A stretch of 64,000 bases of DNA from Tillus elongatus (taxonomy: Eukaryota; Arthropoda; Insecta; Coleoptera; Cleridae), in NCBI GenBank assembly GCA_964006375.1, contig OZ023262.1:51158960-51222959 (forward strand), given 5' to 3'. The translations under genes and the position numbers were made by a program. The notes under the pieces are model-generated. The model was given only the letters and a program-made list of their open reading frames with translations, did not search any database and was not told the DNA's origin. Of this stretch, positions 13,768 to 25,010 are shown piece by piece; position 1 is the stretch's first letter; each line of letters starts with the position of its first letter.

Positions 13768-13849
<82 letters not shown>
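13767..13849. repeat. (TA)n microsatellite
   Basis: About 83 bp of TA squeezed between the right Gypsy LTR and the left end of the second mariner. Confidence 0.97.
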
Positions 13850-13850
<1 letters not shown>

Positions 13851-13855
13851 GCGCG

Positions 13856-15753
13856 CGGTGTCCGAACTAAAATTTCCACCCCCTAAAATGTCCGATCTCG
13901 TCCAAGTGTGGGAAAAATGCTAAAACAGGTCAATTTTAACTTGAAGGAAACCAGATTTTTTCTTGGTTTCGAAGTTATTTCTGTATCTCTCTAGCGCCCA
14001 GGTCCACCCCTTCAAATAATTTAAATGGCAAGAGAGGTCAAGTGACACATCATTTGGAAGCTGCTTTCGTTCTCTATGCAATCATGTTTTTTTTTTAATA
14101 TGAGCAGTTGCATCCTGAGAACCCTACCTAGGTTACCGTGAAAGGAAACAAAAGTAGTTATGAAAAAACAATTAATTTTCACTAATGTATTGTTCAAAAC
14201 GTCTACTCTTCCATACAATAGTACAATCGATTTTCAAAAGCCTGTCTAACGTTTTTCAACATTTCTGGTCCGATCAAATGGCACTCTGTTACGCTTCGTT
14301 CTCGAAGAATTTGAGGGATTCAGGTGGTGTAGCATAAACCTTAGCTTTTAAGTGGCCCCACAAAAGGCATCCAAAGGTCGGTCGACCCAGTGGCCCATTC
14401 GATGGGACCTCTCCGACTTATATCCATTATCCAGGAAAATGAGCATTTAAGAAACTGCGTACTCGGACATGATAATGGGGAGGCGATTCATCCTGTTTAA
14501 GGAAACTTTCGTTTTCTTGGAGATTTACGTCTTCTTCCAGTGCTTGGGTGACTAAAGTGTCAATAGGGTCTTCTAACAACCTAAAATAACTTTCATCAGT
14601 CAAAACTGGTCACATAGTGTGGCCACCCAAAATGCCTACCCTTACGTTTAATTTTTGGGGCGTTTGGGTGTGACTTTCACTGAAGATGTGTGGGTTTACG
14701 TTACTCCAATAACGACAATTATGGCTGTTCACTTCACCGTTCTACATAAACGTACTTTCATCAGACAACAAATGTTGTTAAGTAGATGTGGGTCTTTCAT
14801 CAAACGCTCAGTTAAATTTTCATAAAACTGTAAACGTCGAGCCGGATTATCTTCGTTTAATTCGTGGAAAAGTGTTATCTTGAATTGATGGTTTTTGATC
14901 ATCTGATGAACACTACTTTTTGACATACTGTTAAGCAATTTTTCTTACAGCTAAAGGATGACCAAGAACAGCAAGTTCAACACCATAATTTTAGATAGGA
15001 TGTTGACGTTTATGTCAGAGTCTCTTTCCTCAAATTTTGCAATTAAATTGATGACGTACTGACGACTAACCTGCTGTTTTACATGATTTTGGTTGAAAAG
15101 TCTAGCATCAACACTGGCACAATTATTATTTCCATAGCACAGTTTTACTTGTCCAATTATTTGCTCGATGCTGTAAACCATTTTTTAAATTACGGCTTTT
15201 CCTTTTGCCTTAGTTACTGAAGCCGCAATAGACCTAAGGTCGCGGTGGAGGGACTGAAATAGCCCACTCACAATAAAAAAAAAATCTAATCTAATCTAGA
15301 TACAGTAAAAATTATAATTTTAACACATTGACTCCAATGTTTTTGTTCCTTTAAAAATTGAAAACATTCCTGCAGATAAGATAACATTTCTTAGTCCGTT
15401 CCTAAAAAAAAAAATTATTTACAATTTGAACCTGAGCGTACCGGATTAACAATATTTCAAATTTCAATAAGCCTAAAACAATTTTATGATCCACAAAAAC
15501 CAAACGCTCAACATTAAAAAAAACATGCTTGCATAGAGAATGAAAGCAGCTTCAAAATGATGTGTCACTCGACCCCTCTTGATATTTAAATTTTTTGAAG
15601 GGGTGGTTCTGGGCGCTAGATAGGTGCAGAAATAACTTCGAAATGAAGAAAAAATTTCGTCCCTCTACAAGTTAGAATTGACCTGTTTTGGCATTTTTCC
15701 TACACTTGGACGAAATCGGGCATTTTAGGGGGTGCATATTTCTTGGGACACCC
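13856..15753 (-). pseudogene. Decayed DD41D mariner with long inverted repeats
   Basis: The left end (about GGTGTCCGAACT at 13,857) and the right end (GGGACACCC to 15,753) are inverted copies, and homology extends about 240 bp inward ('caccccctaaaatg', 'cacatcattt' blocks). The minus strand encodes a broken transposase. The amino end is at 15,181 (MVYSIEQIIGQVKL). A helix-turn-helix remnant is near 14,930, then SDESTF and CRYWSN near 14,740-14,690, and QDESPPHYHVRVRSFLNAHF near 14,480. Several frameshifts and stops separate these blocks and the third catalytic aspartate is lost. The order matches the better copy at 2,516-4,391, but the terminal repeats differ, so this is a related, older subfamily. 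Confidence 0.75.
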
Positions 15754-15754
15754 T

Positions 15755-16207
15755 CGTGATTATTACAAACCAAACACTAAAAATTAAAAAAAAAGCATGA
15801 CTGCATAGAGAATCAAGGCAGCTTCAAAATGATGTGTTCTCGACCTCTGTTGCCGTTTACATTTTTTGACGGCGTGGTTATGGGCGCTAGAGGAATGTAC
15901 ATGCTAGTTGAAAGACCTTTTTTTTGCAAACCTCATATCTAATAAGCTCCACAGTGCATGGATTTCTAATAACTTGAGGAGGAATTTCCCCGCAAGTGCG
16001 AGTAATTTTATTTCTCAAATCCTCTAAATTTCTTGGCTGAACAAAATAGACCACATCTTTTACATAACCCCATAAAAAAGAATCGAATGGTGTCAGATCA
16101 GGCGACCTCTCGGGCCACTTGACTGGTCCTCGGTTCCCTATCCACTCTGTTTCAAATTTATTGTTAAAAAAATTCGTCTCAGACATTAGAACGAACAGTT
16201 GTGACAC
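15755..16207 (-). pseudogene. Mariner transposase C-terminal fragment beside a duplicated subterminal block
   Basis: Bases 15,755-15,897 repeat the right subterminal region of the neighbouring mariner (15,477-15,612). Directly next to it the minus strand encodes WIGNRGPVKWPERSPDLTPF followed by DSFLWGYVKD, the third catalytic region of a DD41D-like transposase. The earlier domains are missing. The end piece is in the orientation expected for the opposite terminus, so the fragment is a rearranged composite. Confidence 0.65.
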
Positions 16208-17999
16208 TGACAGAATAGTTGTGATGCTGACATTGCTAACAAATGATCATTATTGAAAGGAACATGCAAATCTGTTTTTGCGATTTTCTTGAAAACTGTT
16301 GAAATGAGAAAAAATGTTTGACACATTATTGATTAAGAATGAAATAAGGAATCCAAGTCTTGAATAAAATACAGGGTGTTTAATGGAAAAAAATCTGGAC
16401 GCAGCAAGCGCGTTAATAGTAGCGAATTTTCATAAGAATCGTACGGCATGTTAGTAAAGTTAATATTTTAAACTTACACAGACCAGATCGATTTTAGAGG
16501 TAGTAGTACGCGTACATTTGAAGAATTCTCTCGAAAGTGTTGCCATCGATATCTCTCTATTATCAAAAAAATCTTGTGTTCTAATTCCTTTTGAGAAAAA
16601 TGCCCAAAACTCAATTTTCTATGAAGCTCAAGAACTGAATTTTGCTATATCCGTAGATAGTGTAAGTCTCTTTAAAGGAAACTTGTACTACATATTTCAT
16701 AAACGTTATAGAAAACATTTCCAGAAGGAAACCTAATTCATATTTAGAAAAGTGAAGTATCTGCCAAATTATAAACGTCGCAGTTATTTTTCCTTATTAA
16801 TCGCCAGTATGATTTCGTTTTAGTCAACCTAATCAAACCGGTTTTTTTAATATCAACAATAACAAAATGTCTGCTGAAAATTATAATTTCAGACTTAAAG
16901 TGACAAACTTGTTCAGGCGTTTGAAACAAAACTGAGGTCTTGTTCAAAACGCATGCAATCTGTGCACTATTGTTTCTCCAAATGTCAAAATAACACATAA
17001 AAAACATGCATTCATCGAGTTGGATTCGATCATGCAACCTTCTGCGTAGCAGTCCAGCACGCTTCCAATGCGCTAATACATCAACTATCGTTTTGTCTAC
17101 ATGATACTTGACACAAGTTTTATGCCCGGGGTGGTATATTAAATGTATACCTAACAATTAATTACAGAATTAGTAGAATTGCCATTGAGACACATTCACT
17201 GATTGTTCCGGTTTTATATGACGTCTTATAAAGATAAAATAAACTATTTTAGAATCATTTTATAGACTTGACTTGATTTTGTTTACATTTCTACTCCATA
17301 TGAGACAGCATAATATATCTATGCAGCGCTAAAACTGTATTTGGCGTCGTTCATAAAGCTACAAATATAGGGTAATTTAATAATTGATTGAATCCTCCAG
17401 TTAAATAACAATCACTTCTTCTGTCTGTCATTTTCCATAATTGCGGCCGAGATTTCACGATTGTTGGTTCGGGTAGTATGTTGTATGCCTGGTATATATT
17501 TAGTTTGGTTACTGTTGATGTATGGTTTATACCTCTTGTATGAATTGATAACTACTCTGTCTGTCGGGCATTGGACTTTAACCACTAAGTCGTTTCAACG
17601 CATGTCTTTGGGATTTTATTTTTAATTTGGAAAAAACTGTAAATATTGTGTACCAAATTACTTCAAGTTCGCAACATAGGTTTATTTGCACTATTTTTTA
17701 GCCACGTGTAAAGTCTCATTCCAGTTACTCTGATACTTACAAAAATATAGCGTTTTCAGAAAGTTTTCCCTGATTTTGAGCGTAATGACTGATTAACGAA
17801 CACGACCTCGGTTTTCGCCCAAACAAGATTTTTGCCAAGTTTAATTGAAATCAGTCTACTATTTTTTGAGTTACCGCTCGGATACATACATATATTTTAA
17901 CGGATCTTTTTCTTAATGAACATTCGCTAAAAGGAAGTTTATGTCAAAAAGTACACTTTGGGTCCAGTCTGTATATCTAGGTAAAGTCTTATTAAAATC
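16208..17999. other. Mostly unassigned AT-rich DNA with a partial B-repeat
   Basis: A B-repeat end ('ctggacgcagcaagcgcgtt') is at about 16,400-16,440. Otherwise I recognise no gene. A 137-residue minus frame at 17,157-16,744 contains LDECMFF and WRNN, faintly mariner-like, but without supporting blocks. Confidence 0.45.
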
Positions 18000-18009
18000 A
18001 GCTTTTTTA

Positions 18010-18478
18010 GCCACGGAAGTTTGGCCTACAACTCCTTCATCTAGCATGTAAGAGGGCTGTGATATGTGGCATCTAAATAGATCTGAAACACCCTATGTAA
18101 AGTATTTCCATCATGATTTAGTCAATAGCGAATTTATTGCAGAAATTCACTGAAAAGTCGAAAGATTTTTCTTTCTGTCTTCAAAACTAACTAAAATCAA
18201 GAATAATGTTTATCCGCCGAGAACGCAAAAACATTAAACTAACTTTAACCAAGGAATTTTGGCCTACAACTTCTTCATCTAGCATGTAAGAGAGTTGTGA
18301 TATGTGGCATCTAAATAGATCTGAAACACCCTATGTAAAGTATTTCCCTCATGATTTAGTCAATAGCGAATTTATTGCAGAAATTCACTGAAAGATTTTT
18401 CTTTCTGTCTTCAAAACTAATTAAAATCAAGAATAATGTTAATCCGCCGACATCGCAAAAACATTAAACTAACTCGCA
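18010..18478. repeat. Tandem duplication, two units of about 238 bp
   Basis: The block beginning 'ttggcctacaact' at 18,021 is repeated from 18,259. Shared stretches include 'tgatatgtggcatctaaata' and 'gatttagtcaatagcgaatt'. Identity is about 95%. No coding content. Confidence 0.85.
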
Positions 18479-18676
18479 CCAAACAAAACTCGCAAATTAA
18501 ACCTCGAGGATAAAACATTTCTTGTGCCAGTTTGTAATTAACATGGTGTTTAACCGTTGAACAAAAACAGTTTAGCTGGGCCACGGTCCGACGAAGTGAC
18601 GAACTGCCGACTACAAGTAATTAGGTGATACATTGTCCGTAATAATGGAGTACAGAGCCACGGGGAAGAAATAACA

Positions 18677-18706
18677 TATAAAAAGTCCTCAACGATCCAG
18701 TCAGTT
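18677..18706 (+). promoter_or_regulatory. Possible TATA/initiator core promoter
   Basis: TATAAAA at 18,677-18,683 is followed by TCAGTT (initiator-like) at 18,701-18,706, placing the A at +1 about 26 bp after the TATA start. The surrounding 18,540-18,900 is more GC-rich than its neighbours. No downstream gene could be identified, so this may be chance. Confidence 0.25.
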
Positions 18707-19213
18707 ATCTTAATGTCCTCGGGAGTCCATTAGAGCCTCCTAGTGGTGGGTGTGTGCGTACGGCGCTCCGGGAGGCGGACGTAAAGCGCGTAAGAAACAA
18801 AAACAAGTCGTTTAGCCTGGTCCGGATAAACGGCCCGGAACATGAAATGCCCTCTCTCGGCGCCAGATGTGTTTTCGACAAGATTCCATCTTGCTGGGAC
18901 TCTATGGGAAATAAATATGGTTAGATTAAACATACAGGAATAACGTCGATTTTCATTTATTGTGGATGTCCTATGTGCAGCCCTTTCTATGCGAAGTATA
19001 GATATAGAAGCTTGCCCGCTCTTTGTGCAATTCAGTATTGGTTTTTGGATGGTCCATAGTAACTTTTTATTGCTAACCTTTGATCGGAAACGTCTTGATT
19101 GCTCATACTTCAACATGAAATACATGTATGTACGGGGATGTATTAAAAACTTTTTAGCCATAATATAAGATTCATTGATTGTTGTTGCCCTTACTTGGTG
19201 AAACTTGTCCATA

Positions 19214-19780
19214 CTGCATACAGACTTGGAGAATACTTCTCTGGCTTCACTGTTGGTTTTTAGTGGTGAAGGACGTAGCCAGCGCGTGAGCTAACTGCAG
19301 CAAGTGGCCCTTCGAATTCTGGAAGTTCTAGGATGTTCTTCAATGCTTCTGTGACTATAGTTTCGCTGCTTTATTGTTTAGTTATTTTATTGTTGTAACT
19401 GTTATCATAGTTATTATAGGCTAGTTCTAGTTTTTATGTTAAATATTGACATACATCACATAGACATTTTGAAAACCTCATCTGTCATCTGTGTTTCATT
19501 TTATTTACAATTTGATAAAATTTTTTGATCAAAACATCATATCATAACATAGCAACAGATATTTATTTGTAGTTGTCATGATTTCGTACTAATTCAATTT
19601 TAATCTGTCTGAAAATGCTGTCAAGCAGCGAAACTATAGTCACAGAAGCATTGAAGAACATCCTAGAACTTCCAGAATTCGAAGGGCCACTTGCTCCAGT
19701 TAGCTCACGCGCTGGCTACGTCCTTCACCACTAAAAACCAACAGTGAAGCCAGAGAAGTATTCTCCAAGTCTGTATGCAT
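19214..19780. repeat. Near-perfect inverted duplication with a short conserved frame
   Basis: Arm 19,214-19,371 and arm 19,623-19,780 are reverse complements over about 157 bp with one mismatch, separated by about 251 bp of AT-rich spacer. The right arm, read from an ATG near 19,615, encodes a short peptide beginning MLSSSETIVTEALKNILELP and ending at a stop near 19,732. The left arm encodes the same peptide sequence on the other strand. Such near identity suggests a recent event. It could be a foldback transposon, or an inverted duplication of a gene fragment. Confidence 0.85.
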
Positions 19781-19859
19781 AATATAAGAGCAAAAACACA
19801 TTAACGAAGAATACACTAAGTTAAGATGGGAACCTATGATAAGCACTGACAAATACACT

Positions 19860-19940
19860 TTGAAGAACACAATCCACCACAAAATATTTTTCAGACCTGA
19901 TGATCGTTTCGCTAACAATGTTAGCGTCAACAGAGTAATA
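19860..19940 (-). repeat. Penelope-associated terminal fragment with stem-loop
   Basis: Shares with 38,930-39,025 the phrases 'agaacac', 'caccacaa' and 'cgatcgtttcg'. Read on the minus strand it forms a stem GCTAAC-ATT-GTTAGC followed by GAAACGATC. Compared with the other copy, two stem base pairs change in a compensatory way. It is probably a 3' or pseudo-LTR piece of a Penelope-like element (inference). Confidence 0.5.
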
Positions 19941-19964
19941 AATAAACTTAGCGTACGAAAACTA

Positions 19965-20925
19965 AAAAAAAGCATGGACGCAGCAAGTGCGTTATGGTAG
20001 TGAATTTTTATAAAAATATTTTTAATAGCAAATATGTCTTTTTTAAGGAAAGCAGGCATCAATTTTAGTTACCAGCATAACCTATATAGTCCGAAATGTA
20101 CGCTATCCTGCACTGTGTCGGGAAGAACAAGGGGAGGAGCTAGACCAACAAGCGAATCCTCGTAGCCAGAGACAGCAGGCAGCCCGTAAGGCCCTAAGTA
20201 GCCCACGGGTAAATTCCTGGCTGTTGAGTGTGTGCCGAGACAAGAGGAGCGACCTGGCTGGGCAGAATTAGGTCACCCTCATCTGGGTTCCGGGTCACTC
20301 GGGGGTCAAAGAAGCTAACAGTCTGGCGAAGAGAGGGTCAGCAGAACCATTTATCGAACCAGAACCGGGTAGAGAGCTGTGGAGCTGCTAAATCTTAACA
20401 GAGGACATCTTAGAAATATAACAGGTCTCTTGACGAGACACATGGCCGTCAAGAAACAACTGCATAAAATGGGGCGGTTCGAGGGGGACCCCGCATGCAG
20501 ACTCTACGGCGAGGGGGAGGAATCAGCCCATCAGATCTTGTACGAGTGTAAACCCTGTACCGCAAAAGACAACTGATCTACGGTCAGTCTAGACCGGAGA
20601 CAGGGCTCTATAAAACCTCACCCTACCAATTGCTGTGCAGCCTGGTTCAAGACACGTGATTGTGGAATGGGTGGAGTGAAGAGACTAAGGACATTCACAA
20701 TAGGCCAAGGGTTGCAGTGCTATCGGGGCGGCAAAGCCGCGGACGAGCCCTGAGCGTGAAAAAAAACCTATATAGTAGAAACTAAAGTACCTACTTAATC
20801 AAAATTAATTCGTTGTTTGAAAAAGTACAAAAATTTTCCGAAAATAAACTTAAAATCTTCCCGGAATACTGGCCCAATTTTACCGGTCAACGAATTTGCA
20901 AAAAAAAATTGAATGAAAATTTACA
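19965..20925. mobile_element. B-repeat interrupted by a non-LTR insertion
   Basis: 19,965-20,090 starts with the B-repeat end ('ggacgcagcaagtgcgttat') and 20,766-20,925 continues the same consensus. In intact copies (for example 46,275-46,595) these parts are adjacent. The gap is the retroelement at 20,091-20,765. Confidence 0.75.
20091..20765 (+). mobile_element. 5'-truncated non-LTR retrotransposon with 11-bp TSD
   Basis: The insertion is flanked by ACCTATATAGT at 20,080-20,090 and 20,766-20,776, an exact 11-bp target-site duplication. It ends in a short A run after 'gacgagccctgagcgtg'. The content corresponds, in plus orientation, to the RNase H and zinc-knuckle end of the element at 58,887-60,611. 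Recognisable pieces are VWVPGHSG-like sequence near 20,280 and GRFEGDPACRLYGEGEESAH near 20,480. Frameshifts and stops are present, so it was dead on arrival or has decayed. Confidence 0.85.
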
Positions 20926-21764
20926 ATTTTTTCTCAAAAATCCGATTTTTCAAATCGCGACTTTGTAATTTTAAGAGGAAAACCCAAATTTTTTTTCTTT
21001 AAATCCCTATAACATTTTTCGTTTTTTAACTTACAGATCTAAGTTTTGGTACGTAGTTTACTTTTAATGATATAAATTAGCATATCAAATTTGGTTGCGC
21101 TAACTTTGTTATTTTCGGACATATAAACATTTTCCAAAAGAAAACGCAAACACTTTCCGAGAAAAACTGGGCCGATTTTTCTTGCCAGCGAACTTATCCA
21201 AGTTATTTGCAAAGGGAAGGTACTCAATATAAACATAAAAATTGAAGCTGCCCCCATATGTGTGTTCCAGGTGGTCTTAGTGGACGCGCTCATTTGTCGG
21301 GATCTCCTCATTGGCGAATTTTGTAATTCCGTAAAAAGTATGGACGCAGCGTGCGTTATGGTAGTAAAATTTCATAAAAATAGTATACGCAAATTTTTTG
21401 CGACAATTATATATGCGCCAAGAAAAATAATATTTGCTTGTTATATTTTTTATAGACTTTATTTTAACAGTAAATTTTTGGTCTGGTGACCTTCAGTGGC
21501 ATCAAATATTTTTTTCATTAAATGCTCATAATTTCTTTTCTTTTGACATAGGGATCTAAATTTTGCTATATGGTTTACTTTTGATATCATTAATGTGCGT
21601 ACCTACTTTAGTTGCCATAGCTTTGTTAATTTCAGAGATACAACAATTTTCCGAAAGAAAACTGTAATTGTTTCCGGAAAAACTGGTCCTATTTTCCTGG
21701 CTAACGAACTTGTCCAGGTCATCAGTGGTTTTATGGAAATACGAAATATAAAGATAAAGCTACT
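20926..21764. repeat. A-repeat and B-repeat fragments
   Basis: A-repeat interior at 20,940-21,240 ('cttatccaagttatttgc') and 21,480-21,740. The A-repeat end 'gggatctcctcattggcgaa' is at about 21,300. A partial B-repeat end is at about 21,338-21,400. No gene. Confidence 0.65.
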
Positions 21765-22030
21765 GAAATGTCGGGTTTCTATAAGATAAGTTGCAAGGAT
21801 TGTAATCTACGTTGGGCAGACGAAAGGAACAATTGAAATCAGATTCAAGGAGCATCCCGCACAGCGGAGATACGGTAGTGTAGACAAGTCATGCGTGGCA
21901 CAACATATTTGGGATAATAATCACCACATAGATAAAGATAATCTAAAACTTATCAAAAATATTAGACAACCATTGAAGCTAGATGCGTACGAAAGTATTT
22001 ATATTTCTAAGTCAATAAAAAATTAAAGTT
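21765..22030 (+). pseudogene. Penelope-like element GIY-YIG endonuclease end
   Basis: The C-terminal nuclease domain of a Penelope-like retroelement. GFYKISCKDC is followed, after a one-base loss near 21,811, by IYVGQTKGTIEIRFKEH, then AQHIWDNNHH and a C-terminal YESIYISKS, ending at TAA (22,024). The two halves of the GIY-YIG signature, the catalytic R and the downstream H block are all recognisable. The reverse transcriptase part is absent. Downstream DNA contains 'cacttggagaac' at about 22,287, which also precedes the stem-loop fragment at 38,930. Confidence 0.8.
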
Positions 22031-22068
22031 CCTTAAACCGAGCTCCGCCACTGAATTTTTCATTCTCT

Positions 22069-22070
<2 letters not shown>

Positions 22071-22135
<65 letters not shown>
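22071..22135. repeat. (TA)n microsatellite
   Basis: About 64 bp of TA just downstream of the GIY-YIG fragment. Confidence 0.96.
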
Positions 22136-22138
<3 letters not shown>

Positions 22139-22524
22139 AAACTTTTATATAAAAGTTATTTTAAAGTAAATTGACAATCATAATAGCTGATTTATTGTCA
22201 ATACCGACAATCAGACATTTACATTCTATCTATGTTTTCACCATTTAATAAAAACCATTGTTCTGTTTTACTCATAATTATTAAGCAACACTTGGAGAAC
22301 CCAATTCACCACAACAGATTTAAAAAAAACTCGGGACGCAGCAAGTGCGTTATGGTAGTGAATTTTCATAAGATTAAGATGTTTGATTTATAAAAAGAAA
22401 GGTACTACCAAAGGGACAAATAAAATACAAGATCTCTAGATAAATCTTTATAGTGGGTTAATTTAATAAAATAAACAAAATAAGTGACAATCGGGAATTT
22501 AATTTGTCTAAACAGCACAAAATG

Positions 22525-22526
<2 letters not shown>

Positions 22527-22609
<83 letters not shown>
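22527..22609. repeat. (TA)n microsatellite
   Basis: About 82 bp of TA. Confidence 0.96.
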
Positions 22610-22614
<5 letters not shown>

Positions 22615-22799
22615 AATTTGGTAAATTAGCAGTTTACCTCATGGAGGGTTTTGAGAATTTTTTTCCGAAACATGCTTAGGATTCTCCTAGGTGCATAACC
22701 CACAACAAACATTTCTTATAAACAACCTCTAAAAAAGTTACAGGACCAGGAGTTGATAAGGGTGTAGGGCGAGGAAAAGGAACTGTAAATATGAGTGGA

Positions 22800-22880
22800 A
22801 AAGCGAAAAAAATAATAATTAAACCTAGTACCCTTTGGTTCTGAGGCACACGTTCTTACCCCTGGATCAACGAGGCTCTA
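22800..22880 (-). mobile_element. Diverged tRNA-derived SINE head
   Basis: The minus strand contains 'ttgatccaggggtaagaacg', 'gtgcctcagaac' and 'gggtactaggtt', in the same order as the tRNA-like head at 5,735-5,803. Box B is degenerate. No functional tRNA fold. Confidence 0.4.
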
Positions 22881-23476
22881 TAAAATTCTTATTTCTTAAA
22901 CATTTTTACTTTCGAAAAATATGTTAATATTTATAAAATGAAATAGGGACTATTGGAAAACTTTATGCTAATCTTTATTCTAAATATGTAGTTTTTGGAT
23001 ATTAACTTTTTTTTCTTCAGTTTACATTTTTTCCTGCACAAAAATTTTAAGTTTAATATTTGCAATACTGTTTTCTTACTCAATGATGTAGAGTACACTC
23101 AAAATGGACATGCAAATGATATTACCCTTTATAGCAGCTAAACAGTTTATTTGTGACACTAAACAAGCAACCAAAGTATTTTAAAATGCTTGAAATTATT
23201 TACTTGTATCTTTTTTTAACAACATGGATTTTGATTTTTTATTATAGAAGAATATATAAACATATAAAATATTACACGAACAATTTTTAGTGAATTTTTA
23301 TATATTACATATGCATTATATGGATTGTGTTACTTTGCCTACTACGCCTAAAAAATTTTTTATGGCCTCAGCAGTCAATTATGCACAATATTCATCAGCA
23401 ATTATACCACATGTTGTAATGAAATAAACAAAATATTGACATCCATAGAAAACAAATATAATGTATAAATTAAATA
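22881..23476. other. No gene recognised
   Basis: Very AT-rich DNA with no recognisable coding sequence. Confidence 0.5.
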
Positions 23477-23685
23477 TTTTTGAATTAAGAAAACAGATAG
23501 ATCATTGCTACTAAATATTAAAAATGTTACCACATGATTTTCAGTTTTCTGTGGCATTATGTTTTTCAGAATAGGAAATATTTTTGATTTAAGAAAACAG
23601 ATCATTGTTACTAACTATATAAAAATGTTACCACATGATTTTCAGTTTTCTGTGGCAATATGGTTTTCAAATTAGGAAAATATAT
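23477..23685. repeat. Tandem duplication, about 104 bp
   Basis: The block from 'tttttgaattaagaaaacag' at 23,477 repeats from 23,581, including 'aatgttaccacatgattttc'. Two units, lightly diverged. Confidence 0.85.
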
Positions 23686-23761
23686 GTTAAGATATAATTT
23701 ATATTAAAGTCTGAATTTTGTATTTTCAAACCCTTGTCAAATGCACTACGTTGTATATGTA

Positions 23762-24290
23762 TTTTTTTATCCCTTAGGGGTCGTCTGCGTCATAGCACCG
23801 CAGCCTTTGGTTTATTGTGCATGCCCATTGTCTTTTCTACTTTACACATTCCAAAAATCACTTCGCCTTGAACTAGTCTGCACAGTAATTGGCAAGCTGA
23901 ATTTTTATATTGCCCTGTCTCCGGTCTAGACTCATCGTAGAGCAGTCTTTTGCGGTCCTGAGCTTTACACTCGCATAAGATGTGCTGGGCTGGTTCCTTC
24001 CCCTAGCGGGAGTGTCTGCACGCCAGGTCCCCCTGGAAGCGCCCCATTTTATGCAAGTGTTTCTTGACGGCCATGTGTACCGTCAAGAGTCTTGTGGTGT
24101 TTCTGAGCTGTCCTCTGCTAAGATTTAGCAGCTCCACAGCTCTCTTTAAATTGGATTTCTCAATTACTGACTTCCCATGTGTGAGCCCTGGTCTGCCCAG
24201 TACACCTGATGTTCGTTTCTGATCCAGGACTTAATGGACCCCTTGGCAAAGCTGTTTGTCACGCCTAGAAACTGTTCTGGTACCATATGT
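23762..24290 (-). pseudogene. Non-LTR retrotransposon 3' fragment
   Basis: A third copy of the family at 58,887-60,611, on the minus strand. It has the same 3' phrases ('ggtttattgtgcatgccc') and the zinc-knuckle and upstream region around 23,960-24,200. It is 5'-truncated near 24,290. Its flanks contain a weak possible duplication (gtatatgtat / gtgtatgtat). Multiple frame breaks. Confidence 0.75.
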
Positions 24291-24359
24291 GTATGTATGA
24301 GGAAATATTTTTCTGTGATCACTGTCGTATAATTTATCATATTAGCTATAACAGAAGCA

Positions 24360-25010
24360 TTTGTAAGTTAGAAAATATTTTGAAACAGGTAGAAAAGTAA
24401 AACATTGGTACTAATTATAAAGAAACACTATAATCGGACTTCTAGTATTTTGTCATTTAATGCCTTTCAAAATTGAAACAGTTTTATTAAGCTTTGGGTT
24501 ATATTCAGAGATATGATATATAGTGGTAAATCATTGCTAGCCATTGTATACTTTGCAAAGTAGATTTAATTTCTATGTAATCATGGTTATCTGTGTAATC
24601 AGATATGTTAGAAGAGAAGCATTTATAAATTACTGCAAATACAATTCGTTTTATAACATATGCTATAAAGGAATGCAAAAGTAAGTTCGGAAAAGGAAAT
24701 TGGATTTCATCAGTAAATGTAAACATATTTTACAAGACAGAGGTAAACAAACTAGAGAAATGTTTCACTTCGAACTCCACAGAAACGATTTGTTTGAGAT
24801 GGAATAGAAGATATCAATGAAGAAAATAGTTTGAACTAGGTAGAAAAACAAAATATTTGAGGTAATTATGGAACAAAAATATAACCTGATTTCTAGTGTT
24901 TTATCGATTAACACTTTTCAAAGTGTGAACATCTTATTAACTTTGAGTTACATCCAGAGACATTCCTCATAGCGCAAAATAATTTCCAGCCATTGCATAC
25001 TTTGTGACCG
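24360..25010. repeat. Diverged tandem units of about 450 bp
   Basis: 24,381 onward and 24,831 onward align with period about 450. Shared words are 'gtagaaaa', 'cttctagt/tttctagt', 'ccattg.atactttg'. The second unit is partial. No coding content. Confidence 0.6.

Noticed and set aside
16744..17157. 137-residue minus frame with LDECMFF and WRNN, possibly a mariner relic
   Set aside because: Only one weak motif; the second and third catalytic blocks and terminal repeats are absent.
18730..19212. 160-residue minus frame as a gene
   Set aside because: No recognisable domain, odd composition and overlap with a frame on the other strand; probably chance in a GC-richer patch.
24505..24726. Small minus frame (73 residues) as a gene
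   Set aside because: Lies in a diverged tandem repeat with very AT-rich codons and no conserved motif.
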